A stretch of 64,000 nt of DNA. Source: an uncultured Eubacteriales bacterium (GTDB lineage: Bacteria > Bacillota > Clostridia > Oscillospirales > Oscillospiraceae). The stretch covers positions 58,681 to 122,680 of the forward strand of contig USGS01000001.1 of assembly GCA_900554275.1 (NCBI GenBank), given 5' to 3'. The position numbers were made by a program, and so were the translations under genes. The notes under the pieces are model-generated. The model did not search any database. It worked only from the letters and a program-made list of their open reading frames with translations, and had not been told where the DNA came from. Shown here piece after piece: positions 51,781 to 58,319 of this stretch. Numbering within the stretch: the stretch's first letter is position 1; the number at the start of each line of letters is the position of its first letter.

Positions 51781-52501
51781 CTGGGTATACGGCTTTTTCA
51801 TGGCCTGGGGGATGTTTTTGGCCATCCCCTGCCCGAAGAAGGTATGGCGGGAGAGCGCCCGGCGGAGGATGCTGGCGTGCTTGCCGCTGGTGGGCTGCAT
51901 CGTGGGCGGTGTGTGGGCGCTGTGCGCCTGCCTTGTCCAGTGGCTGCCCGGCCCGCTGGCAGCGGCGCTGCTGGCCGCCGCGCCGTGGCTGGCCACAGGC
52001 TTTCTGCATCTGGACGGCTTTATGGACGTGTGTGACGCGGTGATGAGCCGCCGGGATCTGGAGACGCGGCGGCGGATATTGAAGGACTCCCACTGCGGGG
52101 CGTTCGCGGTGATCTGCATGGTGCTGCTGGCTATGGGCCAGTGGAGCGCGTTTTTGTCGGCCCGGGGGCTGTCCCTGTGGGGGCTGGCGCTGATCCCGGT
52201 GGCCAGCCGGTCCTGTGCATCGCTGGCGGTGCTGACGCTGCGGCCGCTGGGCAGCAGCCAGTACAGCGAGATGGCACGGGGCGGCGGGCCGGTGTGGTTC
52301 GCGGCGGTGTGCCTGACGGCGTCCGCGGCGCTGCCGGCGGTGCTGGCGGGGAGCTTTGCCCCGCTCATGGCGGCGGCGGGCTACGGCCTGGCGGTGTGGT
52401 ACGGCTTCCGGCAGCTGGACGGAATGTCCGGCGATATATCGGGCTTCGCCCTGACGGTGGGCGAGCTGTGTGGCGCGGTGACGCTGGCGGTTTGGAGGTA
52501 A
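51773..52501 (+). CDS. cobS: Adenosylcobinamide-GDP ribazoletransferase
   Basis: 242 residues, GTG start overlapping cobU by 8 bases. An integral membrane protein with several helices. The CobS signature ATGFLHLDGFMDVCDAVMSRR ... RRRILKDSHCGAFAV is complete (D-x-x-D of the active site). It joins the nucleotide loop to adenosylcobinamide-GDP. Confidence 0.95.
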   Translation: MGDWVYGFFMAWGMFLAIPCPKKVWRESARRRMLACLPLVGCIVGGVWALCACLVQWLPGPLAAALLAAAPWLATGFLHLDGFMDVCDAVMSRRDLETRRRILKDSHCGAFAVICMVLLAMGQWSAFLSARGLSLWGLALIPVASRSCASLAVLTLRPLGSSQYSEMARGGGPVWFAAVCLTASAALPAVLAGSFAPLMAAAGYGLAVWYGFRQLDGMSGDISGFALTVGELCGAVTLAVWR

Positions 52502-52503
52502 AT

Positions 52504-52851
52504 ATGGAGCTGATCATAGGCGGCGCGTTTCAGGGAAAGCTGGAATACGCCGTGAAGCGGTATGGATTGACAGACGAGGATGTATGCGACCTGGCACTGG
52601 GTGTACCTGTGCCGGGAAAGCGATGCTATCGGCATCTGGAGGCGCTGAGCCGCCGGGAGGACGTGACACCCTATCTGCCGCTGTTCCGGGACGCGGTGGT
52701 CATCACCCGGGAGGTGAACGGCGGCATCGTGCCCATGGACGGGCAGGAGCGGGCGTGGCGGGAGCGCCACGGTGTGCTGGTGCAGCGGCTGGCCCGGGAG
52801 GCGGAGCATGTGACACGGGTGCTGTGCGGATTGACGGAGGTGTTGAAATGA
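52504..52851 (+). CDS. Short CobU-like protein with degenerate P-loop
   Basis: 115 residues from the ATG at 52504 (GGAGG site). Starts MELIIGGAFQGKLEYA, an altered P-loop with G-x-x-Q-G-K, and ends with REVNGGIVPMDGQERAWRERHG-VLVQRLAREAEHVTRVLCGL, the counterpart of the N-E-V-G-x-G-I-V-P and final helix of CobU. The middle of CobU, with the guanylated His, is missing. Together with the full-length cobU it may form a split or regulatory pair. It could also be a nucleotide-binding remnant. It overlaps cobC by 4 bases. Confidence 0.82.
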   Translation: MELIIGGAFQGKLEYAVKRYGLTDEDVCDLALGVPVPGKRCYRHLEALSRREDVTPYLPLFRDAVVITREVNGGIVPMDGQERAWRERHGVLVQRLAREAEHVTRVLCGLTEVLK

Positions 52852-53417
52852 AGCTGACGCTGCTGCGGCACGGCGAGACGGAGGGAAGCCGCAACGGACT
52901 GTATTACGGGGCGGCGGATATACCGGTGCTGCCCGAATCGCTGGAGGAGCTGAAAAAGCGGGCCGCCGGGGGCGTGTACCCCACGGGAAAGCGGTATTAC
53001 ACCAGCGGGATGCTCCGGGCGGAGCAGACGCTGCGGGCCATCTACGGCGACGTGCCCTTTACGGTGCTGCCGGGTCTGCGGGAGATGGATTTCGGCGATT
53101 TCGAGATGCGGCCCTATACCGGAGATCTGGAGCACGACCCATCGTTCCGGGCCTGGGCTGAGGACGGAGAGCATAATGCCTGTCCCAACGGGGAGAGTGC
53201 GCCCCAGGTGCTGGAACGCAGTCTGGAGGCCATCGGGCCTGTGCTGGCGGCGGGGGAGGACGCGGTGTGCGTCATCCACGGCGGCGTGACATCGGGGCTG
53301 ATGATGAGCTGGTTCGGCGGCACGCGGTATGACTACAATCCGCTGCCGGGGACAGGCTATCAGGTGACGGTGGCGGGCGGAAAGCCCATGAGCTATGAAA
53401 AAATACCGAAGGAGTGA
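52848..53417 (+). CDS. cobC: Histidine phosphatase, probable alpha-ribazole phosphatase
   Basis: 189 residues. LTLLRHGETEGS carries the phosphorylated His (R-H-G), LREMDFGDFE is the acid motif, and VCVIHGGVTSG holds the second catalytic His. The place at the end of the cobTUS run supports removal of phosphate from alpha-ribazole-5'-phosphate or adenosylcobalamin-phosphate. Other phosphoglycerate-mutase-like roles are not excluded by sequence alone. Confidence 0.9.
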   Translation: MKLTLLRHGETEGSRNGLYYGAADIPVLPESLEELKKRAAGGVYPTGKRYYTSGMLRAEQTLRAIYGDVPFTVLPGLREMDFGDFEMRPYTGDLEHDPSFRAWAEDGEHNACPNGESAPQVLERSLEAIGPVLAAGEDAVCVIHGGVTSGLMMSWFGGTRYDYNPLPGTGYQVTVAGGKPMSYEKIPKE

Positions 53418-53423
53418 CGAAAT

Positions 53424-53681
53424 ATGGAGCATACCTATAAGACGAGACAGACCTGTTCCAGCCAAATCACGTTCCGGCTGGACGGCGACCGGGTGCATGA
53501 CGTGCATTTCCGGGGCGGCTGTGACGGCAATCTGAAGGCCGTCAGCAAGCTGGTGGACGGCATGACGGTGGCGCAGATCGAGACGCTGCTGCGGGGGAAT
53601 ACCTGCGGGCCGCGGCCTACGTCCTGCGCCGACCAGCTGGCTATCGCCGTGCGGGAGGCCTACGAGCAGGAACAGCAGTGA
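53424..53681 (+). CDS. TSCPD-domain (TIGR03905-type) small protein
   Basis: 85 residues. It contains a C-S-S-Q-I-T-F-R-L-D start, RGGCDGNLKAVSKLV and RPTSCADQLAIAV, the Cys-containing TSCPD pattern otherwise found at the C-terminus of NrdJ-type B12-dependent ribonucleotide reductases. It is 6 bases after cobC and may bind metal or a nucleotide. Function unknown. Confidence 0.88.
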   Translation: MEHTYKTRQTCSSQITFRLDGDRVHDVHFRGGCDGNLKAVSKLVDGMTVAQIETLLRGNTCGPRPTSCADQLAIAVREAYEQEQQ

Positions 53682-53684
53682 GCG

Positions 53685-53720
53685 AGCGGGGGACGCCTTA
53701 CGGCGTCCCCCGCTGCTTTT
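53685..53720 (+). terminator. Terminator of the cob operon
   Basis: A 13-bp perfect stem (53685-53697 with 53702-53714), loop TTAC, then GCTTTT. Confidence 0.9.
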
Positions 53721-53723
53721 GCG

Positions 53724-53942
53724 TCAGCGGATCAGCTTGCGGGAGGCGGCGTATTCGGCGTTGATGTCCGCCAGCTCCTTTTCGCCGTCGATATAGGGCT
53801 GGTAGATGGCGTCGATGCGCCCGCCGCCGGCGTTGCCGCAGCCATTGCAGCCGTCACAGGGCGAGCCGCAGGCGTTGAGGCTGCGGCGGACGATCTCCTC
53901 CCGCTGGGCGCGGGTGGTGTCCTTGATCAGCAGGGAAAACAT
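53724..53942 (-). CDS. 72-residue Cys-cluster protein, unknown function
   Basis: Residues about 24-40 read NACGSPCDGCNGCGNAGGG, with four Cys in a C-x3-C-x2-C-x2-C pattern suited to an Fe-S cluster or zinc. The rest is predicted helix (TRAQREEIVRRSL; GEKELADINAEYAASRK). The AGGAGG site precedes the ATG, and the gene lies 11 bases downstream of spoIVB, so the two are probably co-transcribed. No family recognised. Confidence 0.82.
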   Translation of the reverse strand: MFSLLIKDTTRAQREEIVRRSLNACGSPCDGCNGCGNAGGGRIDAIYQPYIDGEKELADINAEYAASRKLIR

Positions 53943-53953
53943 GGTGTCGCCTC

Positions 53954-54976
53954 CTATCCGGCCATGGAGAGCATATTCTCCAGGAAGATGCCGTAGCCCC
54001 GGGTGGGGTCGTTCAGCAGCACGTGGGTCACAGCGCCCACGATGCGGCCGTTTTGCAGAATGGGGCTGCCGCTCATGCCCTGCACGATGCCGCCGGTGGC
54101 GTCCAACAGACGCTGGTCGGTGATGTGCAGGAGCATATTGCGGGTGGATGCGCCGTCGCCGTAGACGCGGACGATGTCCACCGTGTATTCCGCCGTGTCG
54201 TCACCGTGGACGGTGGCGAGAATGGTGGCGCGTCCCGTTTTGACCTGGCTGGGCGAGGCCACCGGCACGGGCGTGCCGCCGGTGAGGAAGCCGGCGTCCG
54301 CCACCGTGCCGAAGATGCCGCCGTCGCTGTTGACGGTGACGGTGCCCACGTCACGCTGGACGGAGAAGTCGCCCTTCAGCTCGCCGGGATCGCCCTTGAC
54401 ACCCTTTTTCACCGCCTTGACCGTGGTCTCCATGATCGAGCCGGAGGACAGCGGCATGAGCTGGGCGGTGTCCACATCGGTGATGCCGTGGCCCAGCGCG
54501 CCGTACTGCCCTGTGGACGGGTCATAGTAGGTCAGCGTGCCGATGCCCGCCATGCTGTCCCGTATCCATGCGCCCAGCTGCCACGTGCCGCCGCTGTTCT
54601 GCACAGGGCAGGCGGTCATGGACAGCGTCCGCTGGCCGCGGTGTACCGTCAGCGCCAGCGGCTCGCCGCCGTTGGTTTGCAGCAGCGCCTGCACCTGCTC
54701 CGTGGATGAGATGTGCCGGCCGCCCACGGCGGTGATGATGTCGCCCTCCCGCAGGCCGCACTGGCGGGCCGGACAATCACTGTTCTCCGTCAGGCCCACC
54801 ACCAATACGCCGTCTGCAAAGAGCTTGATGCCCACCGCTTTCCCCAAGGGGATCACGGTCTTCTCCTCCGCGGGGGAGGCCAAAGCCTGCTGCCAGCACA
54901 GAGAGAGCGCGAATACGACGGCCAGCAGCCATCCGGCGCTGCGCCGTATTGTTGAGGTCTTGCGCGTTTCATACAA
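53954..54976 (-). CDS. spoIVB: SpoIVB-type sporulation serine peptidase (S55) with PDZ domain
   Basis: 340 residues from a TTG at 54976, which lies 8 bases after GAGGGG; no ATG or GTG in frame has a suitable site. An N-terminal hydrophobic signal/anchor (SAGWLLAVVFALSLCW) is followed by a PDZ domain (about 50-125, CGLREGDIITAVGGRHISSTEQV). The S55 peptidase domain has ALGHGITDVDT (His, Asp) and QGMSGSPILQNG (catalytic Ser). SpoIVB is secreted from the forespore and cleaves SpoIVFA to release pro-sigma-K processing from BofA control. Confidence 0.93.
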   Translation of the reverse strand: MYETRKTSTIRRSAGWLLAVVFALSLCWQQALASPAEEKTVIPLGKAVGIKLFADGVLVVGLTENSDCPARQCGLREGDIITAVGGRHISSTEQVQALLQTNGGEPLALTVHRGQRTLSMTACPVQNSGGTWQLGAWIRDSMAGIGTLTYYDPSTGQYGALGHGITDVDTAQLMPLSSGSIMETTVKAVKKGVKGDPGELKGDFSVQRDVGTVTVNSDGGIFGTVADAGFLTGGTPVPVASPSQVKTGRATILATVHGDDTAEYTVDIVRVYGDGASTRNMLLHITDQRLLDATGGIVQGMSGSPILQNGRIVGAVTHVLLNDPTRGYGIFLENMLSMAG

Positions 54977-55189
54977 GCTACTCACCCCTCGTTTTCTTTT
55001 GTTTTGTCGCCGCGACAGCTTTACTTTGCGCAGAGGATGCCCAACACATGAAATGAAAAAGCAGGTCGAATTGGAAAATGGCGCGGTGGAGCGGAATTTG
55101 AGGGCTGGAAAAATCTTCCTGACCCTTTTGGCCCTTTTGGCCCTTTTGGCGCCCTTTTGGAAAACACTACCCTTTTGGTCTGATTTTGG
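54977..55189. other. Gap upstream of spoIVB and the cys leader
   Basis: Contains the CCCTTTTGG repeat array listed separately. The leftward part should hold the spoIVB promoter, expected to be sigma-G or sigma-F type, but I could not pick a convincing -10/-35 pair. No reading frame with a ribosome site. Confidence 0.5.
55123..55178. repeat. CCCTTTTGG repeat array
   Basis: Five copies of the 9-base unit CCCTTTTGG: three in perfect tandem (55123-55149), one 2 bases later (55152-55160) and one at 55170-55178. It lies directly upstream of the cys leader promoter and upstream of spoIVB. It could be a slippage-prone tract or an array of binding sites. Confidence 0.9.
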
Positions 55190-55218
55190 TTGACAAACGG
55201 CGCGCACCCCTATATAAT
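55190..55218 (+). promoter_or_regulatory. Consensus promoter of the cys leader and cysE
   Basis: TTGACA (55190-55195), 17-base spacer, TATAAT (55213-55218), a perfect sigma-A promoter. The transcript would start near 55225, giving a leader of about 228 bases before cysE. Confidence 0.9.
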
Positions 55219-55248
55219 GGTGCAGTACGATATAAGGGAGCAACTCAC

Positions 55249-55347
55249 ATGATCATCCGCTTCGCCAACTGCACCTGTTGTTGTCCGTCCACCTGTTGTG
55301 CGGGCCTGGTGTACTGCGCCCGGATGCGTCATGTATGTTCTGTCTGA
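55249..55347 (+). CDS. Cysteine-rich leader peptide (attenuator) for cysE
   Basis: 32 residues, ATG at 55249 behind AAGGGAG, stop TGA at 55345. It reads MIIRFANCTCCCPSTCCAGL and continues with VYCARMRHVCSV. Eight of 32 residues are Cys, including a run of three (codons 10-12) and a pair (16-17); six Cys codons are TGT or TGC within ten positions. It is followed by a hairpin and then by a very strong terminator before cysE. This is the classic build of an amino-acid attenuator: scarcity of Cys-tRNA would stall the ribosome on the Cys run and disfavour the terminator. No T-box motif (TGGNACCGCG) is present. It is too short to be an enzyme and shows no signal sequence; a metal-binding peptide is the alternative. 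Confidence 0.82.
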   Translation: MIIRFANCTCCCPSTCCAGLVYCARMRHVCSV

Positions 55348-55380
55348 GCAGTCCGAAGGGCTGCCTTGTCCCGCATAAGC

Positions 55381-55426
55381 AGGACGGCGGAAGGTGCGCG
55401 GCGCACCTCCTGCCGTCCTTTTGTAT
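55381..55426 (+). terminator. Attenuator terminator before cysE
   Basis: An 18-pair stem with one mismatch and one GU pair (55381-55398 with 55402-55419), followed by TTTTGTATTT. It lies 34 bases after the leader-peptide stop and 34 before the cysE ATG. A smaller hairpin, GCAGTCC-GAA-GGGCTGC (55348-55364), precedes it and could compete in folding. Confidence 0.88.
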
Positions 55427-55452
55427 TTCTATTTCTGTCGGAGGAGATAACT

Positions 55453-56307
55453 ATGACTTCCAACGCTGACATCGCCCGCTCCATGGCGGACACCATGACC
55501 CATTCCGCCGTACCGCTGTATGGCAAGCGTCTGCGCCTGCCGGACCGCGGCGCGATCATCGGCATCATCAAGGAGCTGCGGCGGCTGTTCTTCCCCGCCT
55601 ATTTCGGCGACCCGCAGCTGATGACCCTGCCGGCGGAGAACTACGCCGCGCTGCTGCTGGAGCGCATCGAGACGGCCCTCAGCGCCCAGATCGCCCTGGC
55701 GCTGCCGGAGGACCAGTCCTTCGCCGCCGCCGCGCTGACCCACGAGATACTGGAGCAGCTGCCCCGCATCCAGCAGACGCTGATGACGGATATCGAGGCC
55801 ACCTTCGACGGCGACCCCGCCGCCGCCGACAAGGAGGAGATCATCTTCGCCTACCCCGGTCTGTTCGCCATTTTCGTCTACCGCATCGCCCACGAGCTGT
55901 ACCTGCGGCAGATCCCCATGATCCCCCGGATGATGACGGAATACGCCCACAGCCGCACCGGCATCGACATCAACCCCGGCGCGCAGATCGGCCCGTGGTT
56001 CTTCATCGACCACGGCACAGGCATCGTCATCGGCGAGACCACCGTGATCGGCAGCCACGTCAAGCTGTACCAGGGTGTGACGCTGGGCGCACTGTCCCCC
56101 AGGGCCGGCCATGCCAGCCTGCCGGGCAAGCGCCATCCCACCGTGTGCGACTATGTGACCATCTACTCCGGCGCGTCCATCCTGGGCGGCGAGACGGTCA
56201 TCGGCGAGCACTCCGTGGTGGGCGGCAACGCCTTCCTCACCGGCTCGGTAGCCGACAACACTCGGGTGGTCATCGCCGCCCCGGAGACGGTGTTCAAAAA
56301 CGCATAA
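55453..56307 (+). CDS. cysE: Serine O-acetyltransferase
   Basis: 284 residues from the ATG at 55453 (GGAGGAG site). The N-terminal helical domain (about 1-170) is longer than in short CysE forms, as in the EpsC/SrpH-type acetyltransferases. The C-terminal left-handed beta helix has hexapeptide repeats: IDINPGAQIGPWFFIDHGTGIVIGETTVIG, with the active-site D-H, then VKLYQGVTLGAL and a K-R-H-P-T segment. It makes O-acetylserine, the direct precursor of cysteine, so end-product attenuation by cysteine at 55249-55426 makes good sense. Confidence 0.95.
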   Translation: MTSNADIARSMADTMTHSAVPLYGKRLRLPDRGAIIGIIKELRRLFFPAYFGDPQLMTLPAENYAALLLERIETALSAQIALALPEDQSFAAAALTHEILEQLPRIQQTLMTDIEATFDGDPAAADKEEIIFAYPGLFAIFVYRIAHELYLRQIPMIPRMMTEYAHSRTGIDINPGAQIGPWFFIDHGTGIVIGETTVIGSHVKLYQGVTLGALSPRAGHASLPGKRHPTVCDYVTIYSGASILGGETVIGEHSVVGGNAFLTGSVADNTRVVIAAPETVFKNA

Positions 56308-56324
56308 TATCCCTCACAGGACAG

Positions 56325-56351
56325 GACGGACGCGAAAGCGTCCGTCTTTTT
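56325..56351 (+). terminator. Terminator of cysE
   Basis: A 9-bp stem (56325-56333 with 56338-56346), GAAA tetraloop, then TTTTTG. Confidence 0.9.
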
Positions 56352-56410
56352 GTCCACTTTTTGCTCCAAAAATTCGTCACAATGCCATGTGTCGCTGCGG
56401 GAAACTTTCC

Positions 56411-56439
56411 TTGCCACCGCCGCGCCGGTATACTATAAT
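56411..56439 (+). promoter_or_regulatory. Promoter of the dCMP deaminase gene
   Basis: TTGCCA (56411-56416), 17-base spacer, TATAAT (56434-56439), 30 bases before the ATG. Confidence 0.78.
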
Positions 56440-56468
56440 GAAATCAGCAATGTAAAGGAGGCGGCCTC

Positions 56469-56948
56469 ATGGAACGCATCAGCAAGGAAAACTACTATCT
56501 GGACATCGCCGAAACGGTGCTGGAGAGGGCCACCTGCCTGCGCCGGGTGTACGGCGCGATCATCGTCAAGAACGATGAGATCATCTCCACCGGCTACAAC
56601 GGCGCGCCCCGCGGGCGGAAGAACTGCGTGGACATGGGCTTCTGCACCCGGGAGGCCATGCAGGTCCCACGGGGACAGCGGTACGAGCTGTGCCGCAGCG
56701 TCCACGCCGAGGCCAACGCCATTATCTCTGCCAGCCGCCGGGACATGGTGGGCAGCACCCTGTACCTGGTGGGCCGGGACGGTCAAACCGGCGCGCTGCT
56801 GGGCGACGCCACCAGCTGTGCCATGTGCCGCCGCCAGGTCATCAACGCCGGCATCACCCGGGTCATCATCCGCCGCACAGAGACGGAGTTCAAGGTGGTG
56901 GACGTGAACGACTGGGTGCATCAGGAGGATGACGTCCCCGCCCTGTGA
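56469..56948 (+). CDS. Deoxycytidylate deaminase (ComEB-like)
   Basis: 159 residues, AAAGGAGG site. ATCLRRVYGAIIVKNDEIISTGYNGAPRG is the family N-half; SVHAEANAI holds the zinc His and catalytic Glu, and TSCAMCRRQVINAGI the two zinc Cys. It converts dCMP to dUMP for thymidylate synthesis. The inserted Cys-containing segment (KNCVDMGFCTRE) between the strands is common in this group. Confidence 0.93.
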   Translation: MERISKENYYLDIAETVLERATCLRRVYGAIIVKNDEIISTGYNGAPRGRKNCVDMGFCTREAMQVPRGQRYELCRSVHAEANAIISASRRDMVGSTLYLVGRDGQTGALLGDATSCAMCRRQVINAGITRVIIRRTETEFKVVDVNDWVHQEDDVPAL

Positions 56949-57005
56949 GACTGTCCGGCCCGCGGGCCTGATGGAATATAACAACTGAACAAAGGAGAAT
57001 GTGTG

Positions 57006-58274
57006 ATGTTGAACGACTCTAAGATCGCCGCCTATACGGCGATCCTGCAGGAGGAGCTCCTGCTGGCCACCGGGTGTACAGAGCCCATCGCCGTCGCGTA
57101 CTGTGCCGCAAAACTGCGCGAGGTGTTGGGCGGAAAACCGGAAAAAGTGCTGGCTGAGGTCAGCGGAAACATCCTGAAGAACGTGAAATCCGTGGTCGTC
57201 CCCAACACGGGCGGACGCCGCGGGATCGACGCCGCCATCGCCGTGGGCATAGTGGCCGGCGACGCCGACGCGGAGCTTCAGGTTCTGGCCAGGGTGACGG
57301 AAAACGATGTGGCGGCCATCCAGGGCTATCTGGATGCCACGGACATCCGCGTCACCTGTCCCGAGACGCCCTGCCTGCTGGACATCAGGCTCACCGGCTG
57401 GCGGGGAGCGCACCATGCCTGCGTCCGGGTGGCCAACAACCACACGAACATCATCTACATCGAAAAGGACGGCCAGGTGCTGAAGGAGCTGCCTGTTACC
57501 GGCAACGCCGAGGACAACCTGCAGGACAAGTCCGTTCTCAACGTGAGGGACATCATCACATTCGCCGAAACTGTACCCATAGACGCCATCCTGCCCACGG
57601 TGGGACGGCAGATCGAAAAGAACACCGCCATCGCCGCCGAGGGCCTGCGAAACAGCTGGGGCGCCAACATCGGCTCGACGCTGCTGCAAACGTCCCAGGA
57701 CTGGGAAACGCAGGCGCGGGCCTGGGCCGCCGCCGGGTCTGACGCCCGGATGAACGGCTGCGAGATGCCGGTGGTCATCGTCTCCGGCTCGGGCAATCAG
57801 GGCATCACCGCCTCCGTGCCCGTTTGGAAATACGGCAAGCTCATGGGCGCGGACGACGAGAGGATCCTCCGGGCCGTATGCCTCAGCGACCTGATCACCA
57901 TCCACCAGAAGACCGGCATCGGCCGTCTCAGCGCCTACTGCGGCGCGGTGTCCGCCGGCGTAGGCGCGGGCTGCGGCGTGGCGTGGCTGCAGGGCGCGGA
58001 CTACGAGACCATCTGCCACACACTGGAGAACGCGGTGGCCATGATCTCCGGCTGCATCTGCGACGGCGCGAAGGCCAGCTGCGCCAGCAAGATCGCCATG
58101 GGCGTGAGCTGCGGGCTGCTGGGCTGCGACATGGCCTTTGACGGCAATAACTTCCAGCCCGGCCATGGTATCCTCGGCACGGACGTGGAGGACACCATCC
58201 GCCACGTGGGCGTGCTGGCCTCCCAGGGTATGCGGGAGACCGACCGCGTGATCCTGAAGATCATGACGGAATAA
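57006..58274 (+). CDS. L-cysteine desulfidase-family protein (UPF0597, CyuA/YhaM-like)
   Basis: 422 residues from the ATG at 57006, 8 bases after AAGGAG. ATGCTEPIAVAYCAAKLRE is the hallmark N-terminal motif with the first cluster Cys (C-T-E-P). GSGNQGITASVPVW and the C-terminal Cys set (ISGCICDGAKASCASKIAMG) supply the other ligands of a putative [4Fe-4S] cluster, related to the serine dehydratase alpha fold. CyuA-type enzymes degrade L-cysteine to pyruvate, ammonia and sulfide. Placed 0.7 kb after cysE, it makes a local cysteine make-and-break pair, though the two have separate terminators and a promoter between them. Confidence 0.88.
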   Translation: MLNDSKIAAYTAILQEELLLATGCTEPIAVAYCAAKLREVLGGKPEKVLAEVSGNILKNVKSVVVPNTGGRRGIDAAIAVGIVAGDADAELQVLARVTENDVAAIQGYLDATDIRVTCPETPCLLDIRLTGWRGAHHACVRVANNHTNIIYIEKDGQVLKELPVTGNAEDNLQDKSVLNVRDIITFAETVPIDAILPTVGRQIEKNTAIAAEGLRNSWGANIGSTLLQTSQDWETQARAWAAAGSDARMNGCEMPVVIVSGSGNQGITASVPVWKYGKLMGADDERILRAVCLSDLITIHQKTGIGRLSAYCGAVSAGVGAGCGVAWLQGADYETICHTLENAVAMISGCICDGAKASCASKIAMGVSCGLLGCDMAFDGNNFQPGHGILGTDVEDTIRHVGVLASQGMRETDRVILKIMTE

Positions 58275-58286
58275 ACGGAAAATTTA

Positions 58287-58319
58287 GCCCCCGGCTTTCG
58301 CCGGGGGCTGTTGCTTTTA
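58287..58319 (+). terminator. Terminator after the cysteine desulfidase-family gene
   Basis: A 10-bp perfect stem (58287-58296 with 58301-58310), loop TTTC, then GTTGCTTTT. It also faces the convergent membrane-protein stop. Confidence 0.88.

Noticed and set aside
55225..55452. T-box (Cys) ahead of cysE
   Set aside because: No TGGNACCGCG box and no T-box stem I layout; the leader is short and holds a translated Cys-rich frame instead.
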